Origin: Roseicella frigidaeris
Lineage (GTDB): Bacteria; Pseudomonadota; Alphaproteobacteria; Acetobacterales; Acetobacteraceae
Length of the DNA: 64,000 nt
Reading direction: 5' to 3'
Assembly (NCBI RefSeq): GCF_003258945.1
Contig: NZ_QLIX01000001.1
Location: 248,001 to 312,000, forward strand
This document shows, piece by piece, positions 1-8,747 of this stretch (position 1 is the stretch's first letter; each line of letters opens with the position of its first letter). The position numbers were made by a program, and so were the translations under genes. The notes under the pieces are model-generated. The model was given only the letters and a program-made list of their open reading frames with translations, was not told the DNA's origin and did no database searches.

Positions 1-1190
1 TGGGGCGACCGCGCCAGGGCCTCGGCGATGGCGGCGGCGCGCGCCAGCCCGTCGCGGATCGCCGCCAGGTCGCGCGGCGCGAAGCGGTCGAGCGCCAGCC
101 GGCCGAGGGCGCGGGCCATGTCCGGCGCGCCCTTCAGCGCCGCCCGGATCGCCGCCCGCAGCGCCGGCGCGGCCAGCAGCGCCGCCACCGCGTCGTGCCG
201 CGCCGCGATCGGCTCCGGCTCGGCCAGCGGGCAGCCGAGCCGGTGGGCCAGCAGCCGCGCCCCGGCGGCGGTCACCGTGCGGTCGACGGCGGCGAGCAGG
301 CAATCGCGCGCCCCGCCGCGCTCGCTGCGCAGGATCTCGAGGCTGCGGCGGGTGGCGGCATCCATCTGCAGCACGCCGCGCTCGCCGCGCGGCACGGGAT
401 GCGCGAGATGCGGCAGGGCGCGGCCGGCCTCGCCCTTTTGGGTGGCGCGGACATAGTCGAGCGCCATCGCCGCCGCCGCCGCCTCGGCCGGCGAGAAGCT
501 GCCGAAGCCCTCCAGCGTGGCGACGCCGAAGGCCTCGGCGAGCCGCCGGGCGCCGTCGCGCGGCGGGCTCGCCTCCACCGCGCCGGGGAGCGTCGCGGCG
601 AGCGCGGCCGGCGCCAGCACCTCGGCCGGCTCCAGCCGGGCCAGCAGCGCCGGCAGCTCGGCCGCCGCCAGCGCCTCGGTCTCGAAGGCGCCGGTCGAGA
701 GGTCGAGCCAGGCGGCGCCGAGCCGCTCGCCCGCCGGCTCCGCCTCCGGCGCCAGCGCCAGCAGCCAGGCCGGCCGCGCCGCCTCCAGCAGCGTCTCCTC
801 GGTGACGGTGCCCGGGGTGACGAGGCGCACCACCTCGCGCCGCACCGCGCTCGCCTTCCGCCGCTTCGCCGCCTCCGGCGTCTCCATCTGCTCGGCGATG
901 GCGACCCGGAAGCCGCGGCGGATCAGCCGCGCCAGGTAGCCCTCATGGCTGTGCGCCGGCACGCCGCACATCGGGATGCGGCCGCCCTGGTGCTCGCCGC
1001 GATAGGTCAGCGCGATGTCGAGCGCCCCGGCGGCCGCCTCGGCATCGGCGAAGAACATCTCGTAGAAATCGCCCATGCGGAAGAAGAGCAGCGCATCGGG
1101 ATGCGCCGCCTTCAGGCCGAACCACTGCGCCATGGCGGGCGAGGCGCCCTCGGCGCTGGGCAGCCGGGTGGAATCGGGGGCCTGGTCCAT
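1..1190 (-). CDS. mutS: DNA mismatch repair protein MutS, N-terminal part (cut by window edge)
   Basis: Reading leftward from the ATG at 1190, the protein begins MDQAPDSTRLPSAEGAS and about 396 codons are present before the window ends, so the C-terminal ATPase half is missing. The mismatch-recognition domain lies at the N-terminus: FRMGDFYEMF contains the Phe-x-Glu motif that stacks on the mispaired base, followed by GGRIPMCGVPAHS and the connector domain. The frame then runs into the core/lever domain (LQMDAATRRSLEILRS). MutS recognises mismatches and recruits MutL in post-replicative repair. The gene diverges from maeB across about 190 bp, a neighbourhood common in Rhodospirillales. A second Met at residue 20 is a possible alternative start. 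Confidence 0.96.
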   Translation of the reverse strand, partial: MDQAPDSTRLPSAEGASPAMAQWFGLKAAHPDALLFFRMGDFYEMFFADAEAAAGALDIALTYRGEHQGGRIPMCGVPAHSHEGYLARLIRRGFRVAIAEQMETPEAAKRRKASAVRREVVRLVTPGTVTEETLLEAARPAWLLALAPEAEPAGERLGAAWLDLSTGAFETEALAAAELPALLARLEPAEVLAPAALAATLPGAVEASPPRDGARRLAEAFGVATLEGFGSFSPAEAAAAAMALDYVRATQKGEAGRALPHLAHPVPRGERGVLQMDAATRRSLEILRSERGGARDCLLAAVDRTVTAAGARLLAHRLGCPLAEPEPIAARHDAVAALLAAPALRAAIRAALKGAPDMARALGRLALDRFAPRDLAAIRDGLARAAAIAEALARSP

Positions 1191-1382
1191 GCCGGTCTCT
1201 ACCGCGTCCGGCGCGCCCGCGGCAGCCCCGGGGGCGGGTCTTTCGTTGGCCGGGGGCAACGGCGCTTCGCGGCGGCGAAGCACCCGCCTTCACGGCGGCG
1301 GCACGGGCTGCCTTAATGTCCGCATGGGGGAGAGGCGCCACGGCCCCCGGGTGACCGGCCGGCGAGCGAGAGGAAACGATCC

Positions 1383-3695
1383 ATGGATGATTCACCCAAG
1401 GCCGGACTGGCCGGCGCGCTCGCCGATGGCCGCACCGCCCGCGTCACGCCGGAGGAGGCGCTGGCGCTGCATGCCGAGGGGCGGCCGGGCAAGCTCGAGA
1501 TCCGCCTGACCAAGCCGCTGATCACCGCCCGCGACCTCTCCCTCGCCTACAGCCCGGGCGTCGCCGAGCCCTGCCTGCACATCCACCGCGACCCGAAGCT
1601 CGCCTATGACTACACGGCCAAGGGGAATTTCGTGGCCGTGATCTCGAACGGCACGGCGGTGCTCGGCCTCGGCAATCTCGGCGCGCTGGCCTCGAAGCCG
1701 GTGATGGAGGGCAAGGTGGCGCTGTTCAAGCGCTTCGCCGATGTCGACGGCATCGATCTCTGCCTCGACACCGAGGATGCCGACGAGTTCGTCAACGCCG
1801 TCCGCTTCCTCGGTCCCTCCTTCGGCGGCATCAACCTCGAGGACATCAAGGCGCCCGAGTGCTTCGTCATCGAGCAGCGGCTGCGCGAGGTGATGGACAT
1901 CCCGGTCTTCCACGACGACCAGCACGGCACGGCGATCGTCGCCGCCGCCGGGCTGATCAACGCCGCGCACCTGACCGGGCGCGACCTCGCCGAGACGCGG
2001 CTGGTCATCAACGGCGCCGGCTCGGCCGCCATCGCCTGCGCCGAGCTGCTGCGGGCCATGGGGATGCGGCCCGAGAACATCATCATGTGCGACACCAAGG
2101 GCGTGCTCTGGCGGGGCCGCACCGAGGGCATGAACCAGTGGAAGTCGGCGCATGCGGTGGAGACCCGGGCGCGGACGCTGAGCCAGGCGCTGGAGGGCGC
2201 CGACGTCTTCTTCGGCCTCTCGGTCAAGGGCGCGGTGACGCAGGAGATGGTCCGCGCCATGGCCGACCGGCCGATCATCTTCGCCATGGCCAATCCCGAC
2301 CCGGAGATCACGCCGGAGGAGGCGCGGGCGGCGCGGCCGGACTGCATCGTGGCGACCGGGCGCTCGGACTACCCGAACCAGGTCAACAATGTCCTCGGCT
2401 TCCCCTTCATCTTCCGCGGCGCCCTCGATGTCCGGGCGAGCACCATCAACGATGCGATGAAGATCGCCGCCGCCCGGGCGCTGGCCCTGCTGGCGCGCGA
2501 GGACGTGCCGGAGGAGGTGGGCTCGGCCGGGGCGGGCAAGTCGCTGCGCTTCGGCCCGGAATACATCATCCCGAACGCCTTCGACCCGCGGCTCATCAGC
2601 CGCGTCCCGGTCGCCGTCGCCAAGGCGGCGATCGACAGCGGCGTGGCGCGTCGGCCGATCCCCGACCTGCAGCGCTACGCCCGCAGCCTCGCCGGCCGGC
2701 TGGACCCGACGGCCAATGCGCTCGAGCTCATCACCGAGCGGGTGCGGGCCAACCCGAAGACAGTCGTCTTCGCCGAGGGCGAGGAGGAGAAGGTCATCCG
2801 CGCCGCCATCGCCTTCCAGCAGGCGGGCTACGGCACGCCGGTGCTGGTCGGGCGGGAGGACCGCATCCAGGCGACGACGCGCGCCCTCGGCCTGCCCCTG
2901 CCGGAGGGCATCGTCATCCGCAACGCCCGGCTGTCGGACAGCAACCGGCGCTACGCCGAGTTCCTCTACCGCCGGCAGCAGCGGCACGGCTTCCTGTTCC
3001 GCGACTGCCAGCGCCTGGTCAACCAGGACCGCAACGTCTTCGCCGCCTGCATGGTGGCGACGGGCGATGCCGATGCGCTGGTCACCGGCGTCACCCGCAG
3101 CTACTCGGTGGCGCTCGAGGGCATCACCACGGTGATCGACCCGGTGCCGGGCAGCGTCATGTTCGGCCTGACCCTGCTGCTGGCCCGCGTCTCCGGCACG
3201 GTGGTCGTCGCCGACACCGCGATCCACGAGCGGCCGGACGCCGCGACGCTGGCCGAGATCGCCACCCAGTCCGCCGCCGCGGCGCGCCGGCTCGGGCACG
3301 AGCCGCGGGTCGCCTTCCTCTCCTTCTCGACCTTCGGCGACCCCAAGGGCTCCATCCCCGGCAGCATCCGCGAGGCGGTGAAGCTGCTCGACGAGCGGCA
3401 GGTGGATTTCGAGTATGACGGCGAGATGGCGGCCGATGTCGCGCTGAACCCGGCCCTCCGGGCGCATCTCTATCCCTTCTGCCGGCTGACCGGCCCGGCG
3501 AACGTGCTGGTGATGCCCGGGCTGCACGCCGCCCATATCCTCACCAAGGCGGTGCCGCACCTGACCAGCGGCACGGCGATCGGGCCGCTGCTCATGGGGC
3601 TCTCGAAGCCGGTGCAGATCGTGCCGGTCGATGCCGGGGTCGGGCAGCTCCTCGACATGGCCTGCCTCGCGGCGCATGCCGCCTCGGCGCGCTGA
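1383..3695 (+). CDS. maeB: NADP-dependent malic enzyme with C-terminal phosphotransacetylase-like domain
   Basis: This 770-residue protein has the two-part MaeB architecture. Residues 1-430 are the malic enzyme: SLAYSPGVAEPC carries the catalytic Tyr, VFHDDQHGTAIVAAAG is the metal/substrate loop and INGAGSAAIACAELL is the dinucleotide fold. Residues 440-770 form a PTA_PTB domain (VFAEGEEEKVIRAA near its start), which in this family usually acts in acetyl-CoA regulation or oligomerisation and not in catalysis. It oxidatively decarboxylates malate to pyruvate and makes NADPH in the cytoplasm. GAGAGGAAA 8 bases before the ATG is a good ribosome-binding site. Full length; divergent from mutS. Confidence 0.96.
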   Translation: MDDSPKAGLAGALADGRTARVTPEEALALHAEGRPGKLEIRLTKPLITARDLSLAYSPGVAEPCLHIHRDPKLAYDYTAKGNFVAVISNGTAVLGLGNLGALASKPVMEGKVALFKRFADVDGIDLCLDTEDADEFVNAVRFLGPSFGGINLEDIKAPECFVIEQRLREVMDIPVFHDDQHGTAIVAAAGLINAAHLTGRDLAETRLVINGAGSAAIACAELLRAMGMRPENIIMCDTKGVLWRGRTEGMNQWKSAHAVETRARTLSQALEGADVFFGLSVKGAVTQEMVRAMADRPIIFAMANPDPEITPEEARAARPDCIVATGRSDYPNQVNNVLGFPFIFRGALDVRASTINDAMKIAAARALALLAREDVPEEVGSAGAGKSLRFGPEYIIPNAFDPRLISRVPVAVAKAAIDSGVARRPIPDLQRYARSLAGRLDPTANALELITERVRANPKTVVFAEGEEEKVIRAAIAFQQAGYGTPVLVGREDRIQATTRALGLPLPEGIVIRNARLSDSNRRYAEFLYRRQQRHGFLFRDCQRLVNQDRNVFAACMVATGDADALVTGVTRSYSVALEGITTVIDPVPGSVMFGLTLLLARVSGTVVVADTAIHERPDAATLAEIATQSAAAARRLGHEPRVAFLSFSTFGDPKGSIPGSIREAVKLLDERQVDFEYDGEMAADVALNPALRAHLYPFCRLTGPANVLVMPGLHAAHILTKAVPHLTSGTAIGPLLMGLSKPVQIVPVDAGVGQLLDMACLAAHAASAR

Positions 3696-3727
3696 CCGGC
3701 CCGCGCCGCGAACCTCTCGGGTCCGCC

Positions 3728-4192
3728 ATGCCGGAGCAGCCTCTCTTCACCATCGGCTATGAGGGCGCCACCCCCGACCGGCTGATCGAGTCCCTGCGCG
3801 AGGCCGGGGTGACCACCCTGGTCGATGTCCGGGAGCTGGCGAACAGCCGCCGGCCCGGATTCGCCAAGCGCGCCCTGTCGCAATCGCTGGAGGCGGCCGG
3901 CATCGGCTATCGGCACATGCGCGCCCTCGGCACCCCGGCCGAGGGGCGGGCCGCCGTCCGGGCGGGGCGCTATGGCGAGATGCGGCGGATCTTCGGGGCA
4001 AGGCTGGCGGGCACCGAGGCGCAGGCGGCGCTCGGGGATCTGGCCGCCTCGGCGCGGGCGGGGCGGGTCTGCCTGCTCTGCCTGGAGCGGGATCCGGCGC
4101 AGTGCCATCGCACGCTGGTTGCAGAAGCTGTTGCAAGCCATGGTGGGTTTGCCATTGTCCACCTCAGCGCGGCCGGCGCCCTCCCGGCCTGA
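3728..4192 (+). CDS. DUF488 family protein
   Basis: A 154-residue cytoplasmic protein. The N-terminus FTIGYEGATPDRLIESL followed by LVDVRELANSRRPGFAK is the hallmark of DUF488, and the C-terminal LLCLERDPAQCHRTLVAE carries the conserved Cys and Cys-His-Arg of the family. The family has no established biochemical role. It starts 32 bases after maeB in the same direction and may be read through from it; the next small gene follows after 14 bases, so the three could share a transcript. The family assignment is firm, the function open. Confidence 0.88.
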   Translation: MPEQPLFTIGYEGATPDRLIESLREAGVTTLVDVRELANSRRPGFAKRALSQSLEAAGIGYRHMRALGTPAEGRAAVRAGRYGEMRRIFGARLAGTEAQAALGDLAASARAGRVCLLCLERDPAQCHRTLVAEAVASHGGFAIVHLSAAGALPA

Positions 4193-4206
4193 CCAGGGGG
4201 AGACGC

Positions 4207-4500
4207 ATGGCCCTGAGCCTGATCCTGCACGACCTCGCCGCCCTCGAATCGGAGGACGAGACGCGCTTCTTCGAGGCGATCTTCCAGATTGCGCCGGAGC
4301 ACTGGCGCCTATCGGCCGGGGCCACCCTGCTCGAGACCGGGGTATCGCCGAGCTACCTGCGCGACCACCTGCTGCGGGCGCTGCCCGAGCCATTGCGGAG
4401 CATGACGCAGCTCCTGGTCACCCGGGTCTCCGCCGACGCGGCCTGGAACGGCCTGCCCACGGTGGGCGAGCAATGGCTGAAGGACGCCCTCGCGCCCTGA
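4207..4500 (+). CDS. Small hypothetical protein
   Basis: This encodes 97 residues beginning MALSLILHDLAALESEDETRF. There is no signal peptide or membrane segment; it is acidic at the start and rich in Leu and Ala, probably all-helical. AGGGGG sits 8 bases before the ATG, which supports this start over an upstream in-frame ATG inside the preceding gene. It lies 14 bases downstream of the DUF488 gene, so co-transcription is likely. I do not recognise a family. Coding is supported by the Shine-Dalgarno, the spacing and normal GC-ending codons. Confidence 0.6.
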   Translation: MALSLILHDLAALESEDETRFFEAIFQIAPEHWRLSAGATLLETGVSPSYLRDHLLRALPEPLRSMTQLLVTRVSADAAWNGLPTVGEQWLKDALAP

Positions 4501-4534
4501 GGCCGCAGTCCCCGGCCCAGGGCGCCGGCCCCCC

Positions 4535-4636
4535 TCAGCCACGCATGTAGCGCCGCTCCGGACGGTAATGCAGGTAGCGGTGCAGGCGGTGGCGGAGGCG
4601 ACGAAGGAGGCGCTGCAACATCGGCCGGCGGTCCAT
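4535..4636 (-). CDS. Possible 33-residue arginine-rich small protein
   Basis: Reading leftward from the ATG at 4636, the 33-codon frame encodes MDRRPMLQRLLRRLRHRL and ends in RPERRYMRG. Nearly half the residues are Arg or His, giving a strongly basic amphipathic helix. GGGGAA lies just before the ATG. It sits in the otherwise empty gap between a convergent hypothetical gene and the methyltransferase gene, immediately downstream of the latter's stop. Arg-rich tails can arise by chance in GC-rich DNA, so this is a candidate only. Confidence 0.25.
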   Translation of the reverse strand: MDRRPMLQRLLRRLRHRLHRYLHYRPERRYMRG

Positions 4637-4685
4637 GGTTCCCCGGTTGAGGGCCTACCGATAACAGCGTGGAATTGCGGAATAG

Positions 4686-5720
4686 TTACGGCACCCGTTG
4701 CCCCGCGACGACCACGATTCCCACCGAGGTCGCGGGGTAGCCGGCGATCGAGAGCCGCAGATGCGGCGGCGAGATCGGGCCGAGCGGTACGCGGCCCTCC
4801 TCGAAGGGCGGGACATCGACGAACTGGTCCATCACGCCGATCGGGTGCCGGTCGTCGAGCGGCAGCATGCGGTGGCCGCGCGCCGCCAGCCGGGCGGCCA
4901 GCGCCTCGAGATGCCGGCGCTGGAACAGCACGGTGCTGCCGCGGTCGGGCGTCGAGGCCTCCGGGTCGAGGTTCAGCTCGGTGGTGTGCACCGCGACGCC
5001 GCCCGGGCGCAGGCAGCGCATCGCCGTCTCGACGAAGGCGAGCCCCGCCTCGTGCGAGCCGAGATGCTCCATCGAGCAGGCCGACCAGACGATGTCGCGG
5101 CTGCCGTCCAGCAGCGCTTCCGGCAGCTCGGCCATGTCGGCGCTGCGGAAGCTGACCAGCCGGTCGAAGGCGGCGCGGTCCGAGAGATGCGGCCGGAAGA
5201 GCCGGTCTGTGCCGGCGCCGTGCTGGCCGGTGGCGATCCAGTCCTGCGCCCGCATGTCCTCGGCGGCGATGTCGGTCGCCAGCACCTCGACCCCATGGGA
5301 GGCGAGGATGGCCGGCAGCGGCTCCTCGCCCACCGCGAAGCCGATGGCGCGCCGGCCGGGTGCCAGCAGGCCGGCCTCCCAGAGCACCTGGAGGATGTAG
5401 CAATCCTCCCAGAGCTTGCGGTGGTAGAAGGGCGTGGTGCCGAGCGCCCGGCACCAGTGCCGCACCCAGGGGCCCTCGATATCGGCCTGCCGGCAGGTGC
5501 GGCTGGTCAGGCCGGCCGACGCCGGGGCCTCCGGCAGCGCCACCGCCGGCCCGGCCAGGCCGGCGGCGTAGTGGCGCTGCACCAGGTCGTTGCCCAGCAC
5601 CTTCACGCTCCAGCGGAGCATCTCCGCCTCGCGGGTCTGCAGCCTCAGCCACTCGGCCGGAGGGTTGAGGTTGCCGCGGCGCCGGGCGCGGGCGAGGGAG
5701 CGGAACAGGCTGAGCGGCAT
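4686..5720 (-). CDS. SAM-dependent class I methyltransferase
   Basis: This 344-residue cytoplasmic protein has a Rossmann-type methyltransferase domain in its middle third: IGFAVGEEPLPAILASHG is the SAM-binding glycine loop variant, VLATDIAAEDM the acidic ribose-binding strand end, DIVWSACSMEHLGS motif IV with the following His, and CLRPGGVAVHTTELN the post-III strand. The N-terminal 100 residues, rich in Trp and His, and the C-terminal cap are not recognised. The substrate cannot be told. The glycine loop reads VGEEPLP where GxGxG is usual, as seen in some glycan-cluster methyltransferases. It is not in an obvious operon. Confidence 0.75.
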   Translation of the reverse strand: MPLSLFRSLARARRRGNLNPPAEWLRLQTREAEMLRWSVKVLGNDLVQRHYAAGLAGPAVALPEAPASAGLTSRTCRQADIEGPWVRHWCRALGTTPFYHRKLWEDCYILQVLWEAGLLAPGRRAIGFAVGEEPLPAILASHGVEVLATDIAAEDMRAQDWIATGQHGAGTDRLFRPHLSDRAAFDRLVSFRSADMAELPEALLDGSRDIVWSACSMEHLGSHEAGLAFVETAMRCLRPGGVAVHTTELNLDPEASTPDRGSTVLFQRRHLEALAARLAARGHRMLPLDDRHPIGVMDQFVDVPPFEEGRVPLGPISPPHLRLSIAGYPATSVGIVVVAGQRVP

Positions 5721-5896
5721 GCCCCCGCATGTGCCGCAGCCGGGTTACCAACAAAATGAGCGCGCCCCGCCGCCTGCGCCAGGCCGGCCTGCATCGATGC
5801 CGGCCCGCGGCTCATGCCGCGACGCCAGGCGGCGCGGCGGCGCGGCGCCCGGCGTTCGGGGGACAGGAAGGCGAAACCGTCCTGCCTTCGGCATGC

Positions 5897-5924
5897 GGGC
5901 CTCGATGGGGCGCCATCGAGGCCC
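5897..5924 (-). terminator. Perfect 12-bp hairpin downstream of the Bug gene
   Basis: GGGCCTCGATGG pairs perfectly with CCATCGAGGCCC across a 4-base loop. It begins 7 bases beyond the stop of the minus-strand Bug gene, the position expected for a transcript end. There is no T-run after it on the minus strand, so it would be a U-less hairpin terminator or a 3'-end stabiliser. Confidence 0.5.
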
Positions 5925-5931
5925 TCCAGCC

Positions 5932-6900
5932 TCACCCGTCGAGCCGGATGCCGAGCTCGCGGATCAGCGGCCGCCACTCGGCGTTCTCGCGGGCGACGAA
6001 TTGCTGGAACTCCGCCGGGCTCCAGGGCGCGCTCTCGATGCCGAGATCGCGGTAGCGGGCCTGCACGTCATCGGCGGCGACGCCGGCCTGCAACGCCTCG
6101 GCGAGCCGCGCCACGATTGGCGCCGGGACGCCGGTGGGCACGCTCATGCCCTGCCAGCCATAGGCGACGGCATTGGCATGGCCGAGCTCGCGCAGCGTCG
6201 GCACGTCGGGCGCGCGCGGGCTGCGCGCCTCGGAGAAGCAGCAGAGCGTCTTCACCTTGCCGGTGGCGATGAAGGGGATGCCGGAGGCGCAGTCGATCAC
6301 CACGCTGTCCACATTGCCGGCGAGCAGGTCCTGCATCGCCGCCGGGCCGCCGCGATAGGGGACGTGCGTCGCCTCCAACCCGGTGCGGCGCTTGACCATC
6401 TCCATCGCCAGGTGATGCGGCGAGGCCACGGCCGGGGAGCCGTAATTCGGCACGCGGATCTTCGAGCGGGCGAGGAAATCGGCGAAATCCCGCACCGGGT
6501 CGTCCGGACGGACCACGATGAAGAGCGGGAAGCGGCCGATGAAGCCGACGCCCTGGAAATCCTTGTCCGGGTCGTAGGGCAGCCGGCTGTAGAGCGCCGG
6601 GTTGTAGACCAGGATGCCGTTGTCGACATGCAGCAGCGTGTATCCATCCGGGGCACCGCGGGCGACCGCCTCGCTGGCCACCACGGCGCCGCCGCCGGGC
6701 CGGTTCTCGACCACCACGTTCTGGCCGAGGCGGCCGCCGATATGGCCGCCGATCAGCCGCGCGAAGGTGTCGCTGGCGCCGCCCGGCGGGTAGCCGACCA
6801 CCCAGCGCAGCGGCCGGTCCGGCCAGGCCTGCGCCCGCGCCGTGCCGGCGGCCAGTGCCGCCGCCCCTGTTCCCGAAAGCAGTCCACGCCGTCCCAGCAT
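5932..6900 (-). CDS. Bug/TctC family periplasmic solute-binding protein
   Basis: 322 residues from the ATG at 6900. The N-terminus MLGRRGLLSGTGAAALAAGT is a signal peptide with a twin-arginine-like RR, ending near ARAQA. The mature part starts WPDRPLRWVVGYPPGGASDT, the typical Bug opening, followed by VVVENRPGGG and PDGYTLL, the ligand-loop motifs. Bug proteins bind small carboxylates or similar anions with TctAB-type permeases, but most genomes carry many orphan copies; no tctA or tctB is nearby. AGGG lies 8 bases before this ATG; longer in-frame starts would add an Arg-rich stretch that does not fit a signal peptide. The ligand is unknown. Confidence 0.9.
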   Translation of the reverse strand: MLGRRGLLSGTGAAALAAGTARAQAWPDRPLRWVVGYPPGGASDTFARLIGGHIGGRLGQNVVVENRPGGGAVVASEAVARGAPDGYTLLHVDNGILVYNPALYSRLPYDPDKDFQGVGFIGRFPLFIVVRPDDPVRDFADFLARSKIRVPNYGSPAVASPHHLAMEMVKRRTGLEATHVPYRGGPAAMQDLLAGNVDSVVIDCASGIPFIATGKVKTLCCFSEARSPRAPDVPTLRELGHANAVAYGWQGMSVPTGVPAPIVARLAEALQAGVAADDVQARYRDLGIESAPWSPAEFQQFVARENAEWRPLIRELGIRLDG

Positions 6901-7014
6901 CGCATTCGCCCTGCATCGCCAGCGCCCCCCGGCTGCCGCCCGCCGCGCCCCGGCGGGGCGGGCGGCGCGGGCCGGCGGGGCCATGGCCTGATCCAAGCAA
7001 GATCCACGCCCGGA

Positions 7015-7088
7015 GCGTGATCGCCTGAGGTGGACGCACCGCAGGCGTGAAGCACGCGATCAAGCAACGACCTGGATCCGCTGTTCGC
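7015..7088 (-). repeat. Intergenic repeat family A, copy 1 (reverse orientation)
   Basis: This 74-base stretch between the Bug and AEC genes contains GCGTGATCGCCTGAGGTGGA, then a variant of the A-family core and CACGCGATCAAGCAACGA, ending CCTGGATCCGCTG. It matches in reverse orientation the elements at 13597-13701 and 18484-18557 and the split element at 23541-23748. This copy keeps only part of the outer CCTGGACCATGATCC arm. Confidence 0.7.
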
Positions 7089-7113
7089 ATCTACCGGAAA
7101 GCCTGGCCTCCCG

Positions 7114-8025
7114 TCACGAGGCGAGAATGAGGATCCACAGCGGCAGGGTGATCACCGCCAGCAGGTGCTCGAGCGTGGTCAGCGCCGCCATCAGCGGCGC
7201 GTCGCCGCCCATGGCGCGGGCCATGACGTAGCTCGTCGTCGCCGTCGGCAGCGCCATGAAGGTCAGCGCCGAGGCCAGGGGGAGGGGATCGAGGCCGAAG
7301 GCATGGCCGAGCCCGAGCACCATGGCCGGCACCAGCGCCAGCTTGATGACCGAGGTTGCGAGCTGCAGCCCGAGTCGGTCGCGCAGCGCGCCGGCGGTGA
7401 GCGCCGCCCCGACGCAGAGCAGGCCGAGCGCGACGGAGGCCTGGCCGAGCGTCCGGGCCAGGGGCGCGAGGCCGCGCGGCAGGCCGCCGAGGGCGGCGAG
7501 CAGGAAGCCGGCGAGGCAGGCCAGCAGCAGCGGGTTCAGGGCGAGCTGCCGCAGCGCCCGCGCCGCGGAGAAGCCGCCGCCCCGGCCGAGCGCGAAGGCG
7601 AGGGTCGTCAGCAGCTGCGCGAAGGGCACGATGAGCCCGGTGGTGATGGCGCCGAGCGAGGTGCCCGCGGCGCCGAACAGGCTGCCGGTGACGGCGAAGC
7701 CCATCAGGTTGTTGAAGCGGATGCCGCCCTGGACGACCGAGGTCATCGCCGGGTGGTCGACCCGCGCCAGCCGCGCCAGGCCGAGGCTCAGCGCCGCGCC
7801 GCCGAGCAGGGAGAGCCAGATGGCCCCCGCCATGCCGCCGATCGGCAGGCTCGCCAGGTCGACCGCGGCGATCGCCGAGCAGAGCAGGGCCGGCATCAGC
7901 ACCCAGAAGACCAGCCGCTCGATCCCGGCCCAGACCGCCTCCTCCCGCAGCAGGTGGCGGCGCAGCAGGGCGCCGAGCAGCAGCAGCCCGAAGGGCGGCA
8001 CGAAGACGTCGAGATAGAGGGACAA
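7114..8025 (-). CDS. AEC family transporter (auxin efflux carrier type permease)
   Basis: About 303 residues with roughly ten hydrophobic helices, beginning LYLDVFVPPFGLLLLGALLR and ending LEHLLAVITLPLWILILAS. The mid-protein GGIRFNNLMGF and late FMALPTATTSYVMA (the conserved Pro crossover region of the BASS/AEC fold) identify the family, which exports or imports small carboxylates such as malate. The start is uncertain: homology-like sequence begins at the TTG at 8025, which lacks a clear ribosome-binding site, whereas the GTG at 8145 would prepend 40 residues rich in Ala and Pro with an NPPPPPN run. The substrate is not deducible. Confidence 0.82.
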   Translation of the reverse strand: MSLYLDVFVPPFGLLLLGALLRRHLLREEAVWAGIERLVFWVLMPALLCSAIAAVDLASLPIGGMAGAIWLSLLGGAALSLGLARLARVDHPAMTSVVQGGIRFNNLMGFAVTGSLFGAAGTSLGAITTGLIVPFAQLLTTLAFALGRGGGFSAARALRQLALNPLLLACLAGFLLAALGGLPRGLAPLARTLGQASVALGLLCVGAALTAGALRDRLGLQLATSVIKLALVPAMVLGLGHAFGLDPLPLASALTFMALPTATTSYVMARAMGGDAPLMAALTTLEHLLAVITLPLWILILAS

Positions 8026-8186
8026 GGACCGGCGCCGCGATGCTCGATTCGGGGGGGGAGGCGGATTGGGACCGCTCGCGGCGGCCGCGTCTACAGCGGA
8101 TTGCGGCCAATCCGGCGGCGCGGCGGCCGCGGGGCGCCGGGCCACGACCGGGGGCCCGCCCCTCCGCGCGCCGCCCCCGTGCCGTC

Positions 8187-8678
8187 TCAGGGCATCGGCC
8201 GGCCCGCGAGCTCGGCGAGGCAGGCGGCCTCGGTGCGCGGCGTCGCGCCGCTCGCCCGCGCCGCGGCATGCGCCACGCCGAGACCGTCGCCGGCCGGATA
8301 GAGCACGAGGTCGAGGGCGCAGGCCGGGCCGGCATAGAGCCAGACCTCGGCGCCGCCCTCCGCGCGGATGAGCGAGGGCTCGCCGAGCCAGCGGCGCAGC
8401 AGCGCCGGCGGGGCGCCGAGGAGCTGGGCCGCGGCGGTCGGGGCCGGGCCGCTGGCCGCGGCTGGCAGGGCGGGCATCGCCGCCGGGCTGGTGGCTGCGG
8501 TCAGGCTGACGGGGCGCGGGGCGGGCTGGGCCGGGATGCCCTGCGGCGCCAGGGCGGCCAGGCTGGCCTGGCTGCTCTCGAGGGCGTGGCGCAGCGCCTC
8601 GGCCTCGCGCTCGCCGGACGTGGCGCAGGCCGCGGCCGGGAGCAGGAGCAGCAGGCGGAGCCAGGGCGTGATCGCCAT
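8187..8678 (-). CDS. Putative envelope protein with BamE/SmpA-like C-terminal half
   Basis: 163 residues. MAITPWLRLLLLLPAAACAT is a signal peptide ending at a Cys; AAAC is a weak lipobox, so a lipoprotein is possible but not certain. Residues 25-80 are Ala/Pro-rich linker. The C-terminal part LLGAPPALLRRWLGEPSLIR followed by EVWLYAGPACALDLVLYP resembles the G..P..L...LG.P....... W.Y....C.L...LY pattern of small alphaproteobacterial BamE-like proteins. It lies between the AEC gene and the bactofilin gene on the same strand. Function is inferred only as envelope-associated. Confidence 0.6.
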   Translation of the reverse strand: MAITPWLRLLLLLPAAACATSGEREAEALRHALESSQASLAALAPQGIPAQPAPRPVSLTAATSPAAMPALPAAASGPAPTAAAQLLGAPPALLRRWLGEPSLIRAEGGAEVWLYAGPACALDLVLYPAGDGLGVAHAAARASGATPRTEAACLAELAGRPMP

Positions 8679-8747
8679 GCTCGGGCCGTGCCGAGGGTTG
8701 GGGCGGGGGCGGGCCGGCAGGAACCGCCCGCCATCGGCCCGGGCTGG

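Noticed and set aside
1392-3677. Long frame antisense to maeB
   Set aside because: Asp/His/Arg-rich shadow without motifs; the malic enzyme is unambiguous on the plus strand.
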